From CADEFX01 sp963840425 (GTDB lineage: Bacteria > Pseudomonadota > Alphaproteobacteria > Rhizobiales > Hyphomicrobiaceae), in NCBI GenBank assembly GCA_963840425.1, contig CAWIYZ010000032.1:1-64000 (forward strand): a DNA stretch of 64,000 bases, written 5' to 3'. A model generated the notes under the pieces. That model searched no databases, was not told where the DNA came from, and saw nothing but the letters and a program-made list of their open reading frames with translations. The position numbers were made by a program, and so were the translations under genes. This document shows, one piece after another, positions 27,490 to 37,801 of the stretch. Position 1 is the stretch's first letter; every line of letters begins with the position of its first letter.

Positions 27490-28251
27490 ATGTATGCAGT
27501 CGTGAAGGCGAGCGTAGTCTGCGTTGCGGTGAGTGTGGCGGTCGGGTGCCCCCTGCCGGCGGCCGCAGCCGATTTGGGCGGTCCCTCGCTCAAAGACAAC
27601 GGCTGGAGCGCACCAGCGCGGCCCGTTGCGGGCCCATGCTACTGGCGCGCAGACGTAGGCCACTCCTGGTCGCAGAACACATCCGGCCAATACGCCGGCA
27701 ACCCGGATCCGGACCTGTCCGGCGAGGACTTGGGCAATGGCTGGTTCGGAGAGATCGGCGCCGGATGCGGCTCGGGTTCGCTCGGCTGGCGCGCAGACGT
27801 CACGCTCGGCCTGCGCCAAGCCATCGATTTCGGCGGCGACGTGGTGTTGCCGGGCCCTGCCACCAGCCATCTGACGGCGGACGTCAGAACCTATACGCTG
27901 ATGCTCAACGGCTATTACGATCTCGGCAATTTCAACGGCATGGTGCCCTATGTCGGCGCCGGCGTTGGCGTCGCCTACCACCGGATGAGCGATGTGCAGG
28001 GCGATGTCGGGCCAACCAGTCAAAGTGGTGGAGACAACACGGCATTTGCCTGGTCGCTGATGGCCGGCGTCGCCTATCAGCTGACGGAACGGGCCATTCT
28101 GGATATCGGTTACCGGTTTATCGACCTCGGCTCCGTCCGATCGGGCAGCGACCCGGTCCTGGCAAGGCTCGAGATCGACGACATGCGCGCACATGAGATC
28201 AAGATCGGCCTGCGCTATCATTTCGGCTCGAGCGCGTCTGCCTGGAAGTAG
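27490..28251 (+). CDS. Outer-membrane beta-barrel protein (Omp25/RopB-like)
   Basis: A 253-residue exported protein. A signal peptide ends near PAAAADLGG. The mature part shows alternating hydrophobic strands, for example GWFGEIGAGCGSGSLGWRAD, YTLMLNGYYDLGNFNG and YVGAGVGVAYHRMSD, and ends HEIKIGLRYHFG, a typical last barrel strand followed by a short tail. This is the OMP_b-brl pattern of eight-stranded rhizobial surface proteins. It stands alone; a repeat-rich region lies upstream. Confidence 0.83.
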   Translation: MYAVVKASVVCVAVSVAVGCPLPAAAADLGGPSLKDNGWSAPARPVAGPCYWRADVGHSWSQNTSGQYAGNPDPDLSGEDLGNGWFGEIGAGCGSGSLGWRADVTLGLRQAIDFGGDVVLPGPATSHLTADVRTYTLMLNGYYDLGNFNGMVPYVGAGVGVAYHRMSDVQGDVGPTSQSGGDNTAFAWSLMAGVAYQLTERAILDIGYRFIDLGSVRSGSDPVLARLEIDDMRAHEIKIGLRYHFGSSASAWK

Positions 28252-28341
28252 TCAGCGGGTGGCCCGCCTCTTGCGTCTCTGTCCTCGCGAGCCTTGCCGG
28301 AACCTTTCCGGCCGGCTCGGACCGAGGCAAAGAGCACCAAG

Positions 28342-28497
28342 ATGGCACGCACCGTATTTCTGATCGCAATCGTTTGGCTGGGCTTCGTGCTGCTGCGCGA
28401 GTACGGCTGGGGTTGGTTCGGCCTCGACGACAAGTTCGCCTGGGCGCTGTTGCTGCCGGGGACCTACGTCGCCGGTCTCGCCATCCTCAACGACTAA
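28342..28497 (+). CDS. Small membrane protein, 51 residues
   Basis: Starts MARTVFLIAIVWLGFVLLRE with one clear membrane span, then a tryptophan-rich loop EYGWGWFGLDD and a second hydrophobic stretch WALLLPGTYVAGLAIL. An AAAGAG element precedes the ATG; an in-frame GTG/ATG further up (28294) would add 16 polar residues. It lies 90 bases after the beta-barrel gene and just before two palindromic repeats. Function unknown. Confidence 0.5.
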   Translation: MARTVFLIAIVWLGFVLLREYGWGWFGLDDKFAWALLLPGTYVAGLAILND

Positions 28498-28503
28498 GAC
28501 AGC

Positions 28504-28581
28504 CTAGTGTGATGATCGAGAAATTCGCCAGCGCTCTCGGCATGTCTCTGGAGCGAATTTTCTCGATCTGAATCACACTAG
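28504..28581. repeat. Palindromic repeat CTAGTGTGATGATCGAG
   Basis: Left arm CTAGTGTGATGATCGAGAAA and right arm TTTTCTCGATCTGAATCACACTAG are inverted copies with small bulges. A half copy of the left arm lies at 11005-11040. It sits between the small membrane protein and the convergent FecR-domain gene. Confidence 0.75.
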
Positions 28582-28595
28582 CAATCCTCAATTTA

Positions 28596-28670
28596 CTAGT
28601 GTCCTTTCGATCGCGAAGTTCGTTCAGCGGTTGCTGTAAGATCCGCCGAACTTCGCGATCGGGACACTAG
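28596..28670. repeat. Palindromic repeat CTAGTGTCC...GGACACTAG
   Basis: Arms CTAGTGTCC / GGACACTAG and, inside them, CGATCGCGAAGTTCG / CGAACTTCGCGATCG pair perfectly, giving 24 stem pairs with a TTT bulge. It may stop transcription from both convergent genes. Confidence 0.75.
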
Positions 28671-28674
28671 GCCT

Positions 28675-29332
28675 CTAGCGGAACGCGACGGTGGCAAATG
28701 CCTTGCCCACCTTGTCCTTGCCCCACGGCACCGGCATGTCGGGCGCCATGCCCGGAGCCGCAATTGTGCTGCCGAGCCGCTTTTTCTGTATCACCACCTT
28801 GCCGCTGTCGTTGCGGACCTCGATGCGCCCTGTGATCAGCAGGATGCCATAGGCGTTATCGATCGGCCCGCCCCAGAAGTCGCTGCCGTCGGCGGCCAGA
28901 GTAGCCGATCTGGTGCGCACCTCGATGCGCTTGTCGTTGAACTCGCGGATGCGACCGGCCGTGAAACGGAACGCGCCCTTGACGACGTCGACGAAGGCGG
29001 CGCCGCTCTTCTTGAGCGGATTGTAGACGAAGTGGTCGATGAAGGCTTCGGCCCGCTCGCCGAGCGTCAACTGTGTGCCATCGGCGAAGATGAGGAGTAG
29101 CCGCGAGTTATCGGCAGTGCTGAGCGTGTCTCCGCTTGCGATCGGCTGGCCCGCCAGCGCCGGCATGGCCAGGGCGCCGCGCAGGAGCGTTGCCTCGCCT
29201 TGCACGCGATTGACGATGCCGAGCGCCGCAGCCTCGGCTGGAAGCGTCTGGGCCGGCGCTGGGACCGTGCAACAGCATGGACGCAAGGCAAGCAAGCACC
29301 GCAAGGCACGGATACCGGCTGGCAGGAAGCAT
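28675..29332 (-). CDS. FecR-domain protein, probable frameshift in the signal peptide
   Basis: The main part is a FecR domain: GDTLSTADNSRLLLIFADG, then GAFRFTAGRI and the IEVRTRSATLAADGSDFW segment. It is an orphan of the periplasmic FecR type, without sigma factor or TonB receptor nearby. The in-frame start is a TTG at 29304. However, an ATG at 29332 with a GGGGGA site opens another frame encoding MLPASRYPCLAVLACLASML, a proper signal peptide. Joining the two by one base near 29255-29275 gives a cut site at PAPAQTLPA. I therefore give 29332 as the likely true start. Role unknown. Confidence 0.7.
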
Positions 29333-29549
29333 GGTGGTCCCCCGTATCAGCGCAGATCGTCTGGTCCCGCCACTCGAATCGACGCGTCTTTCACATTGAT
29401 CCTCGGAACTTGGCCGGTTGTGTGTCATGAGGGCTGCCGGGATCGTCCGTACCGGTAACGGTCAATCTGAAGCCGCGTCGCGTTCGTCTTGACAGCCATG
29501 GCCATGGGCGGGCACATGTTTGCCGTGCCCCGACCTGCGGATCGTGCCA

Positions 29550-29635
29550 GCGAGCGTGGCGGAACTGGTAGACGCGACGGCCTTAGGAGCCGTTGTCCCC
29601 AAGACGTGGAGGTTCAAGTCCTCTCGCTCGCACCA
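29550..29635 (+). tRNA. tRNA-Leu (anticodon UAG)
   Basis: The acceptor stem GCGAGCG pairs with CGCTCGC, and the 3' end ACCA is encoded. The anticodon arm ACGGC-CTTAGGA-GCCGT has the loop CTTAGGA with anticodon TAG. A long variable arm (TTGTCCCCAAGACG) and the T-loop GGTTCAAGTCC mark a class II leucine tRNA. Length 86 bases with CCA. It lies 60 bases before trigger factor. Confidence 0.96.
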
Positions 29636-29694
29636 AGGGTCGCGCGAAGGCGGAAATGCGCGGGTTGTCAGATACGAACGAGTAGCCAAGCAGC

Positions 29695-31203
29695 ATGCAA
29701 GTCACTGAAGCAAACACCGACGGTCTGAAGCGCACGCTCAAGGTCGTGGTCGGTTCGAACGAGCTCAACGATCGCTTTTCCGCGCGCCTGGACGAGGTCA
29801 AGGACACCGTCCAGCTCAAAGGCTTTCGCCGCGGCAAGGTGCCGGTCCAGCACATCAAGAAGGTGTTTGGCCGGTCGCTGATGGCGGAGGTCGTGCAAAA
29901 GGCGCTCGAGGAATCGAGTCGCAAGGCGCTGGACGACCGCAAGGAGCGCCCGGCGTTCCAGCCCAAGATCGACCTCACGGAGGACAAGACCGAGATCGAG
30001 AGCGTCATCACCGGTAAGAGCGATCTGGCTTACACCATGTCGTTCGAGGTGCTTCCCGAGATCAACCTGGTCGAGTTCCCGCAGTTGAACCTGGAGCGGC
30101 TGTCGGCCGACGTCACCGACGAGGCAGTTGATAAAGCGCTGGCAGAGCTGGCAGAACGCAACATCGGCTATGAGACGGAGGAGGGCAGGGTCGCTGATGA
30201 CGCCGATCAGCTCACCATCGACTTTGTAGGCCGCATCGGCGGCACAGAGTTCGAGGGCGGCAAGGGCGAGGATGTGCCGCTCGTGCTCGGCGGCGGCGGC
30301 TTCATTCCGGGCTTTGAGGATGGCCTAAAGGGCGCAAAAGCGGGCGATGAGCGCCGGGTGACGGCAACGTTCCCGGCCGAATATGCCGTGAAGGACCTAG
30401 CCGGCAAGGAAGCCGAGTTCGAGGTCAAGGTGAAGGCGGTCGGAAAACCCAAAAAGCCCGACATCGACGATACCTTCGCCAAAGGCCTGGGTGTCGACAC
30501 GCTGGCGACGCTGAAAGACAGAATTCGGGCGCAAATCCAGCGCGAATACGATCAGGTGGCGCGTGTGAAGCTGAAGCGCGTGCTGCTCGACGCGCTCGAC
30601 AAGGCGCACGATTTCGCCCTGCCGCCGACGCTGGTCGACAACGAGTTCGAGACTATTTGGAATCAGGTCAACGAGAGCCTCAAGCGGGCTGGAAAGACAT
30701 TCGCTGACGAGGGCAAGACCGAGGAGCAGGCCAGGGAGGAGTATCGCAAGATCGCCGAACGGCGGGTGCGCCTCGGCCTCGTCATCGGCGAGATCGGCAC
30801 CAAAGGCAAGGTCGAAGTCACGCAGGAGGACTTGAGGAACGCGCTGTTCGAGCAGGCGCGCCGCTTCCCCGGGCAGGAGCGCATGGTCTACGAATATTTT
30901 CAGAAAACGCCCGGCGCGCTGACCGAGCTCAGGGCACCTATTTTCGAAGACAAGGTCGTTGACTATATACTGTCGGAAGCCAACCCCACCGAGCGGAAGG
31001 TTTCGCGTGAGGAGTTGCTGAAGCCCATCGAGGGCGAAGCCGATCTCCCGCACGTGCACGACGGCGCCCATTCTCACGGACATCACCACGATCATGACCA
31101 CGACCATGACCATCATCACGGCCATGATCACGATCATGGCCACCATCACCACGATCATGAGCCGGGGCACACGCACGGCCACGAGCATGGCGAGAAGAAG
31201 TAG
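29695..31203 (+). CDS. tig: Trigger factor with histidine-rich C-terminal tail
   Basis: Ribosome-bound chaperone and peptidyl-prolyl isomerase. The N-terminal ribosome-binding domain has the signature GFRRGKVP at about residues 43-50; the FKBP-type domain covers about residues 160-245 (DQLTIDFVGRIGG, PLVLGGGGFIPGFEDGL); the rest is the helical chaperone arm. The last 52 residues (451-502) contain 25 His plus many Asp, for example HGHHHDHDHDHDHHHG, a tail like that of SlyD and not normal for trigger factor. At 502 residues it is about 50 longer than usual. It opens the conserved tig-clpP-clpX-lon-HU block. Confidence 0.96.
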   Translation: MQVTEANTDGLKRTLKVVVGSNELNDRFSARLDEVKDTVQLKGFRRGKVPVQHIKKVFGRSLMAEVVQKALEESSRKALDDRKERPAFQPKIDLTEDKTEIESVITGKSDLAYTMSFEVLPEINLVEFPQLNLERLSADVTDEAVDKALAELAERNIGYETEEGRVADDADQLTIDFVGRIGGTEFEGGKGEDVPLVLGGGGFIPGFEDGLKGAKAGDERRVTATFPAEYAVKDLAGKEAEFEVKVKAVGKPKKPDIDDTFAKGLGVDTLATLKDRIRAQIQREYDQVARVKLKRVLLDALDKAHDFALPPTLVDNEFETIWNQVNESLKRAGKTFADEGKTEEQAREEYRKIAERRVRLGLVIGEIGTKGKVEVTQEDLRNALFEQARRFPGQERMVYEYFQKTPGALTELRAPIFEDKVVDYILSEANPTERKVSREELLKPIEGEADLPHVHDGAHSHGHHHDHDHDHDHHHGHDHDHGHHHHDHEPGHTHGHEHGEKK

Positions 31204-31257
31204 CCGACGCGCATCTGCCGGCCGCAGGCACCGCATTTGACCTTTCAGGTGAGCCCC

Positions 31258-31905
31258 ATGATGGATCCAGTCACCGCCGCCCCGACTGCCACCTATTGGC
31301 CGACGGTCATCGAGCAGACCGCCCGCGGCGAACGGCCCTACGATCTGCCCTCGCGCATGTTGCAGGAGCGGATCATCTTCGTGATCGGCCCAATCGAAGA
31401 CCAGATGGCCTCATCCATCTGCATGCAGCTTCTCTTTCTGGAGGCACAAAACCCGAAGAAAGAGATCGCCATGTACATCAATTCTCCCGGCGGGGTCGTG
31501 ACCTCGGGTATGGCCATTTACGACACCATGCAATTTATTCGGCCGCCGATCGCCACGCTGTGCATCGGCCAGGCGGCTTCCATGGGATCGTTGCTGCTTG
31601 CCGCTGGAGCGAAGGGGATGCGCTACGCGCTACCCAATGCTCGCATCATGTTGCATCAGCCTTCCGGCGGGTTTTCCGGCCAGGCGAGTGATATCGAGCG
31701 GCACGCCGAGGATATCATCAAGATGAAGCGCCGCCTCAACGAGGTGTACGTTAAGCACACCGGCCAACCTTATGAGAAAATTGAGCAAACCTTGGATCGG
31801 GATTATTTCCTGGCAGCCGATCAGGCCAAGACTTTCGGGCTGATCGACCGGGTGTTGACGAAGCGCGACGAGATCGAGCTAGCGATCACCGGCAAGGGAA
31901 ACTGA
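31258..31905 (+). CDS. clpP: ATP-dependent Clp protease proteolytic subunit
   Basis: Serine peptidase of 215 residues that forms the tetradecameric ClpP barrel and works with ClpX. The catalytic Ser is in GQAASMGSLLL, His in MLHQPSGG, and Asp in LDRDYFL. The start is set at ATG 31258 (two adjacent ATGs) after CAGGTGAG; the frame extends to 31237. It follows tig by 54 bases. In alphaproteobacteria ClpXP degrades cell-cycle regulators such as CtrA, whose kinase pathway (CckA) is also in this window. Confidence 0.96.
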   Translation: MMDPVTAAPTATYWPTVIEQTARGERPYDLPSRMLQERIIFVIGPIEDQMASSICMQLLFLEAQNPKKEIAMYINSPGGVVTSGMAIYDTMQFIRPPIATLCIGQAASMGSLLLAAGAKGMRYALPNARIMLHQPSGGFSGQASDIERHAEDIIKMKRRLNEVYVKHTGQPYEKIEQTLDRDYFLAADQAKTFGLIDRVLTKRDEIELAITGKGN

Positions 31906-32219
31906 GCCGGGGTTTAACAGTTCTAAAAACGGTCTTAATTACCGCGCCAGAGTGACGCAGCCGAGAGCGGTGCGCGTGGTTTACCGAGGATTGGTGCGGC
32001 CACGGTGACACACGAGTGTTGCAATCGCGTCGCGTGCGGACCAGGGTGGGGATGGTGCCATTAAGGCAATCTTGATCTGCCCTTCCGTAGCATGCTGAGA
32101 TCGGTCAAAGCGGATTCACGATCGGGTCGCGGTGGGCATGGCCGAGATCCTGCATGGGGTACGAGGCGCCAAGGCTGGTTGCCCCATAGAATGCTTGGCG
32201 CGGGTGGTGAGAAAAGCGG
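31906..32219. other. Intergenic region between clpP and clpX
   Basis: 314 bases without a gene. It must hold the clpX leader or promoter; no clear -35/-10 pair, terminator hairpin or repeat was identified by eye. Confidence 0.5.
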
Positions 32220-33470
32220 ATGGCCAACGAAAAGAACACGCTGTACTGCTCCTTCTGCGGCAAGAGCCAGCATGAGGTGCGAAAGCTGATTGCCGGGCCG
32301 ACGGTGTTCATCTGCGATGAATGCGTCGAGCTGTGCATGGATATCATCCGCGAGGAGAACAAGAACACTCTCGTCAAGTCGCGCGATGGCGTGCCCAGCC
32401 CGCAGGAAATCTGCTCGGTGCTCAACTCGTATGTGATCGGCCAGGATCACGCCAAGCGGGTGCTGTCGGTTGCGGTGCACAACCACTACAAGCGCCTCAA
32501 TCACGCGAGCAAGAACAACGACGTGGAGCTGGCGAAGTCCAACATCCTGCTGGTTGGGCCGACTGGCTGCGGCAAGACGCTGCTGGCGCAAACGCTGGCA
32601 CGCATCTTGGACGTACCGTTCACGATGGCTGACGCAACGACGCTCACCGAGGCTGGTTATGTCGGCGAGGACGTCGAGAACATCATTCTCAAACTGCTCC
32701 AGAACGCCGACTACAACGTGGAGCGCGCTCAGCGCGGCATCGTCTACATCGACGAGGTCGACAAGATCAGCCGCAAGTCGGACAACCCGTCGATCACGCG
32801 CGACGTGTCGGGCGAAGGCGTGCAACAGGCGCTGCTGAAAATCATGGAGGGCACAATCGCCAGCGTACCGCCGCAAGGTGGGCGCAAGCATCCGCAGCAG
32901 GAGTTTCTGCAGGTCGATACCACCAACATTCTCTTCATCTGCGGCGGAGCGTTCTCGGGTCTGGAGAAGATCATCGCCCGGCGCGGCAAGGGCTCGTCAA
33001 TCGGCTTTGGCGCGACGGTGATCGCGCCCGATGAGAGACGCACCGGCGACATCCTACGTAGCGTCGAGCCCGAGGATCTCTTGAAGTTCGGTTTGATCCC
33101 AGAGTTCATCGGGCGTCTGCCCGTGATCGCGACGCTGGAGGATCTCGACGAGAAGGCCTTGATTCAGATCCTGACCGAGCCGAAGAACGCGCTGGTCAAA
33201 CAGTACCAGCGCCTGTTCGAGATGGAGGACGTACAACTCACGATCACGCAGGACGCCTTGCGGGGAATTTCGCGCAAGGCGATCGAGCGCAAGACGGGAG
33301 CGCGCGGACTGCGTTCCATCATGGAAGGAATATTGCTCGACACCATGTTCGAGCTGCCCAACCTGAAGGGCGTCGAGGAGGTCGTGATCGGACCGGAGGT
33401 TGTCGAAGGCGGCGCGCGTCCGCTTCGGATCTACTCGGAACGGGCCGAGGAAAAAGGGTCGAGCGCCTGA
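32220..33470 (+). CDS. clpX: ATP-dependent Clp protease ATP-binding subunit ClpX
   Basis: AAA+ unfoldase of 416 residues. The N-terminal C4 zinc-binding domain shows CSFCGKSQHEV and FICDECVELC. Walker A is GPTGCGKT (about residue 115), Walker B IVYIDEVDKI, the pore loop GYVGEDVEN, and the ClpP-docking IGF loop is present as SSIGFGA. Arg sensor 2 lies in KTGARGLRSIME. The ATG at 32220 gives the normal N-terminus MANEKNTLYCSFC. Confidence 0.97.
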   Translation: MANEKNTLYCSFCGKSQHEVRKLIAGPTVFICDECVELCMDIIREENKNTLVKSRDGVPSPQEICSVLNSYVIGQDHAKRVLSVAVHNHYKRLNHASKNNDVELAKSNILLVGPTGCGKTLLAQTLARILDVPFTMADATTLTEAGYVGEDVENIILKLLQNADYNVERAQRGIVYIDEVDKISRKSDNPSITRDVSGEGVQQALLKIMEGTIASVPPQGGRKHPQQEFLQVDTTNILFICGGAFSGLEKIIARRGKGSSIGFGATVIAPDERRTGDILRSVEPEDLLKFGLIPEFIGRLPVIATLEDLDEKALIQILTEPKNALVKQYQRLFEMEDVQLTITQDALRGISRKAIERKTGARGLRSIMEGILLDTMFELPNLKGVEEVVIGPEVVEGGARPLRIYSERAEEKGSSA

Positions 33471-33727
33471 TCGGCGGGGCCCCCGGCGGGCGCAAGCCCG
33501 CAAGGACTTGTGTGGGGTGGGCGGTGTTCCCATTTCCTTCTCTGGCCCGGACGAGCCGCGCAGAGAAGGCGTTCTTCGTCCACGGACAAGGAGTTTCTCT
33601 GTGGAGGAGGGTTGGCGGCAAGGAATCGGAGCGCGGCACATCGGCCTGTTGCGCTAGACTGCGGTGAGAGTGGGACGGAACGCAACCGTGTGAGTGCGTC
33701 TGGGGAACCAAGGCAGGAATCAGGATC

Positions 33728-36148
<2,421 letters not shown>

Positions 36149-36182
36149 ACCCTGGTCAGTTAGAGCGTCTTGCTGAACGAAG

Positions 36183-36217
36183 GAGAAGCCCCGCACCGTA
36201 TGGTGTCGGGGCTTCTC
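36183..36217 (+). terminator. Terminator-like hairpin after lon
   Basis: GAGAAGCCCCG and CGGGGCTTCTC form an 11-pair stem with a 13-base loop, 35 bases after the lon stop. The following sequence is only moderately T-rich (GGTATTCTGCTTTCG). Confidence 0.7.
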
Positions 36218-36414
36218 GGTATTCTGCTTTCGTTCGCAGTCCATCCTTCACAATTGCGCGATTTCCGGCCCATTTTCGGGGATTTTCCGCTTGACGGGAC
36301 CGCCCATTAATCGTTGGTAGCCGACGCCGTTGCGGGCGCGACGGCCGACAGAGGCCGCGCGGTGCTTTTACGCCCGATACTGCGGCCGAATGATTTCACC
36401 CGAGGATATGTCAC

Positions 36415-36687
36415 ATGAGCAAAAAGGACCTGATCGACGCCGTGGCCGAAGCGGCCGCGCTTCCCAAGGAGAAGGCCAGTGAGGCTGTGGACGCCATGCT
36501 TGCGCACATCCAGAAGGCCATGCAGAGCGGAGGAGAGGTCCGCCTGCCGGGTTTCGGAACGTTCAAGGTGAGCAAGCGCAAGGAGCGGACCGGCCGCAAT
36601 CCCGCGACCAAGCAAGAGATCAAGATTCCAGCGTCGATCGTGCCCAAGTTCCAGGCTTCGAAGACCCTGAAGGACGCCCTGAACTAA
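36415..36687 (+). CDS. HU-family DNA-binding protein
   Basis: A 90-residue nucleoid protein that bends DNA as a dimer. It starts MSKKDLIDAVAEAAALPK, with the central GEVRLPGFGTFKVSKRKERT beta region and the GRNPATKQEIKIPAS arm carrying the Pro intercalation motif RNPAT. It is HU beta-like by position after lon, a common order in proteobacteria. A hairpin lies just downstream. Confidence 0.95.
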   Translation: MSKKDLIDAVAEAAALPKEKASEAVDAMLAHIQKAMQSGGEVRLPGFGTFKVSKRKERTGRNPATKQEIKIPASIVPKFQASKTLKDALN

Positions 36688-36718
36688 AGGCTCTTCCAGG
36701 CATTTTCGGCGCATGCAG

Positions 36719-36746
36719 ATCGGCGCTCCCCTGCGCGGGCGCCGAT
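36719..36746 (+). terminator. Terminator-like hairpin after the HU gene
   Basis: ATCGGCGC and GCGCCGAT form an eight-pair stem around a 12-base loop, followed by TGTCATTT. It sits between the HU gene and the convergent YcjF gene and may serve both. Confidence 0.6.
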
Positions 36747-36748
36747 TG

Positions 36749-37801
36749 TCATTTCGAGCTTGCCCTGGCTGATCCCGCCGCCGGCTCTCGGCCGGGCTCC
36801 GCGCTGCGCCGGGTCAGCTCGCGCAGAAAATCACGAGCGCGCACGGGGCGCGCCTCAAGGAACGGCAGCGGCCGTATGACCTCGATGGCTGCCGCGCCGA
36901 TGCGGGCGGTCAGCGCACCGTTGAAGATTCCCTCTCCGAGGCGGCGCGACAGCCTGCGCACCAGGTCCTGGCCGAGGAATTGGCCGAGCAGGTCGTCCGT
37001 CAACGCCAGACCACCGGTGGCGATGATGTGCGTGAGCACCATGCGGCCGAGACGGGCGGTGCCGATCCATCCTGGTCTGCCACCATAGATGCCGGCGAGA
37101 GCGCGCAGGAGCCGCAGGTTCTCGACCAGCACCCAGCCGACGGCGAAGACTGCAGCGGGACTGATGGCGGTTGCCACGCTGACACGCTTGACGGCACCTG
37201 CGACGACACGCCGGGCTTCCGCATCGAGCGGGGCCAGCAGCTCGCGATCGGCTAGGCGGGCGAGATCGCCAGCGTCGCGCACATGGCGTTCATAGTCGCG
37301 CAGGCGCGCGAGACTCCATCTCAGTTCCGGACGTGTGCTGAGCACCGCGGTGATACGGCGGACGGCTGCGCGCTCCTGACTCAAGTCGTTCTCGCGCAGG
37401 GCTGCAGCGGCATCCCGCTTGAGCCGGCCGAGGCGTACGAGACGGAAGAAGCCGGCCACCTCCCGCAGCGCGATGGCCAATGTAGCGACCAGCACGATGC
37501 ACAGCAGCGCGAATCCGATCCAGCCAATCCAGTCCTGCCGTGCCAGTGCGACGGAGACGAAGCGCGCGAACCATAGGCTCAGCGCCAGGCTCGCCAGCGC
37601 CCCGGCGGCGGCCAAGAGCAAGCCGCCCCAGCGGATGCCACGGCGCAAGCGGTCGCCTGTCGAAATCGCCGATGGCGGCGCCAGCCCGGTGCTATCGCGC
37701 TCAAGGGCCGCGGCCAGGTCGTCCGCGTCAGGCGCTTCAGACAACGCCACGTCGTCCAGCTTGAAGGCTTCGGGTCGTCGCGGGTTGGCAGCTGGGGTCA
37801 T
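36749..37801 (-). CDS. YcjF/TIGR01620-family membrane protein
   Basis: A 350-residue inner-membrane protein with a polar N-terminal segment and two membrane spans at about residues 55-78 and 91-112, followed by a DUF697-like C-terminal part with spans such as AVFAVGWVLVENLRLLRALAGIYGG and GWIGTARLGRMVLTHIIATGG. In proteobacteria it is coupled to YcjX, which precedes it here with an ATGA overlap. The pair responds to envelope or phage-shock-type stress in enterics; here the role is inferred. Confidence 0.85.
   Translation of the reverse strand: MTPAANPRRPEAFKLDDVALSEAPDADDLAAALERDSTGLAPPSAISTGDRLRRGIRWGGLLLAAAGALASLALSLWFARFVSVALARQDWIGWIGFALLCIVLVATLAIALREVAGFFRLVRLGRLKRDAAAALRENDLSQERAAVRRITAVLSTRPELRWSLARLRDYERHVRDAGDLARLADRELLAPLDAEARRVVAGAVKRVSVATAISPAAVFAVGWVLVENLRLLRALAGIYGGRPGWIGTARLGRMVLTHIIATGGLALTDDLLGQFLGQDLVRRLSRRLGEGIFNGALTARIGAAAIEVIRPLPFLEARPVRARDFLRELTRRSAEPGREPAAGSARASSK

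Noticed and set aside
30397..31236. Antisense open frame of 279 codons opposite trigger factor
   Set aside because: It is the mirror of tig; the long Met/Val-rich start is simply the complement of the His-rich tail.
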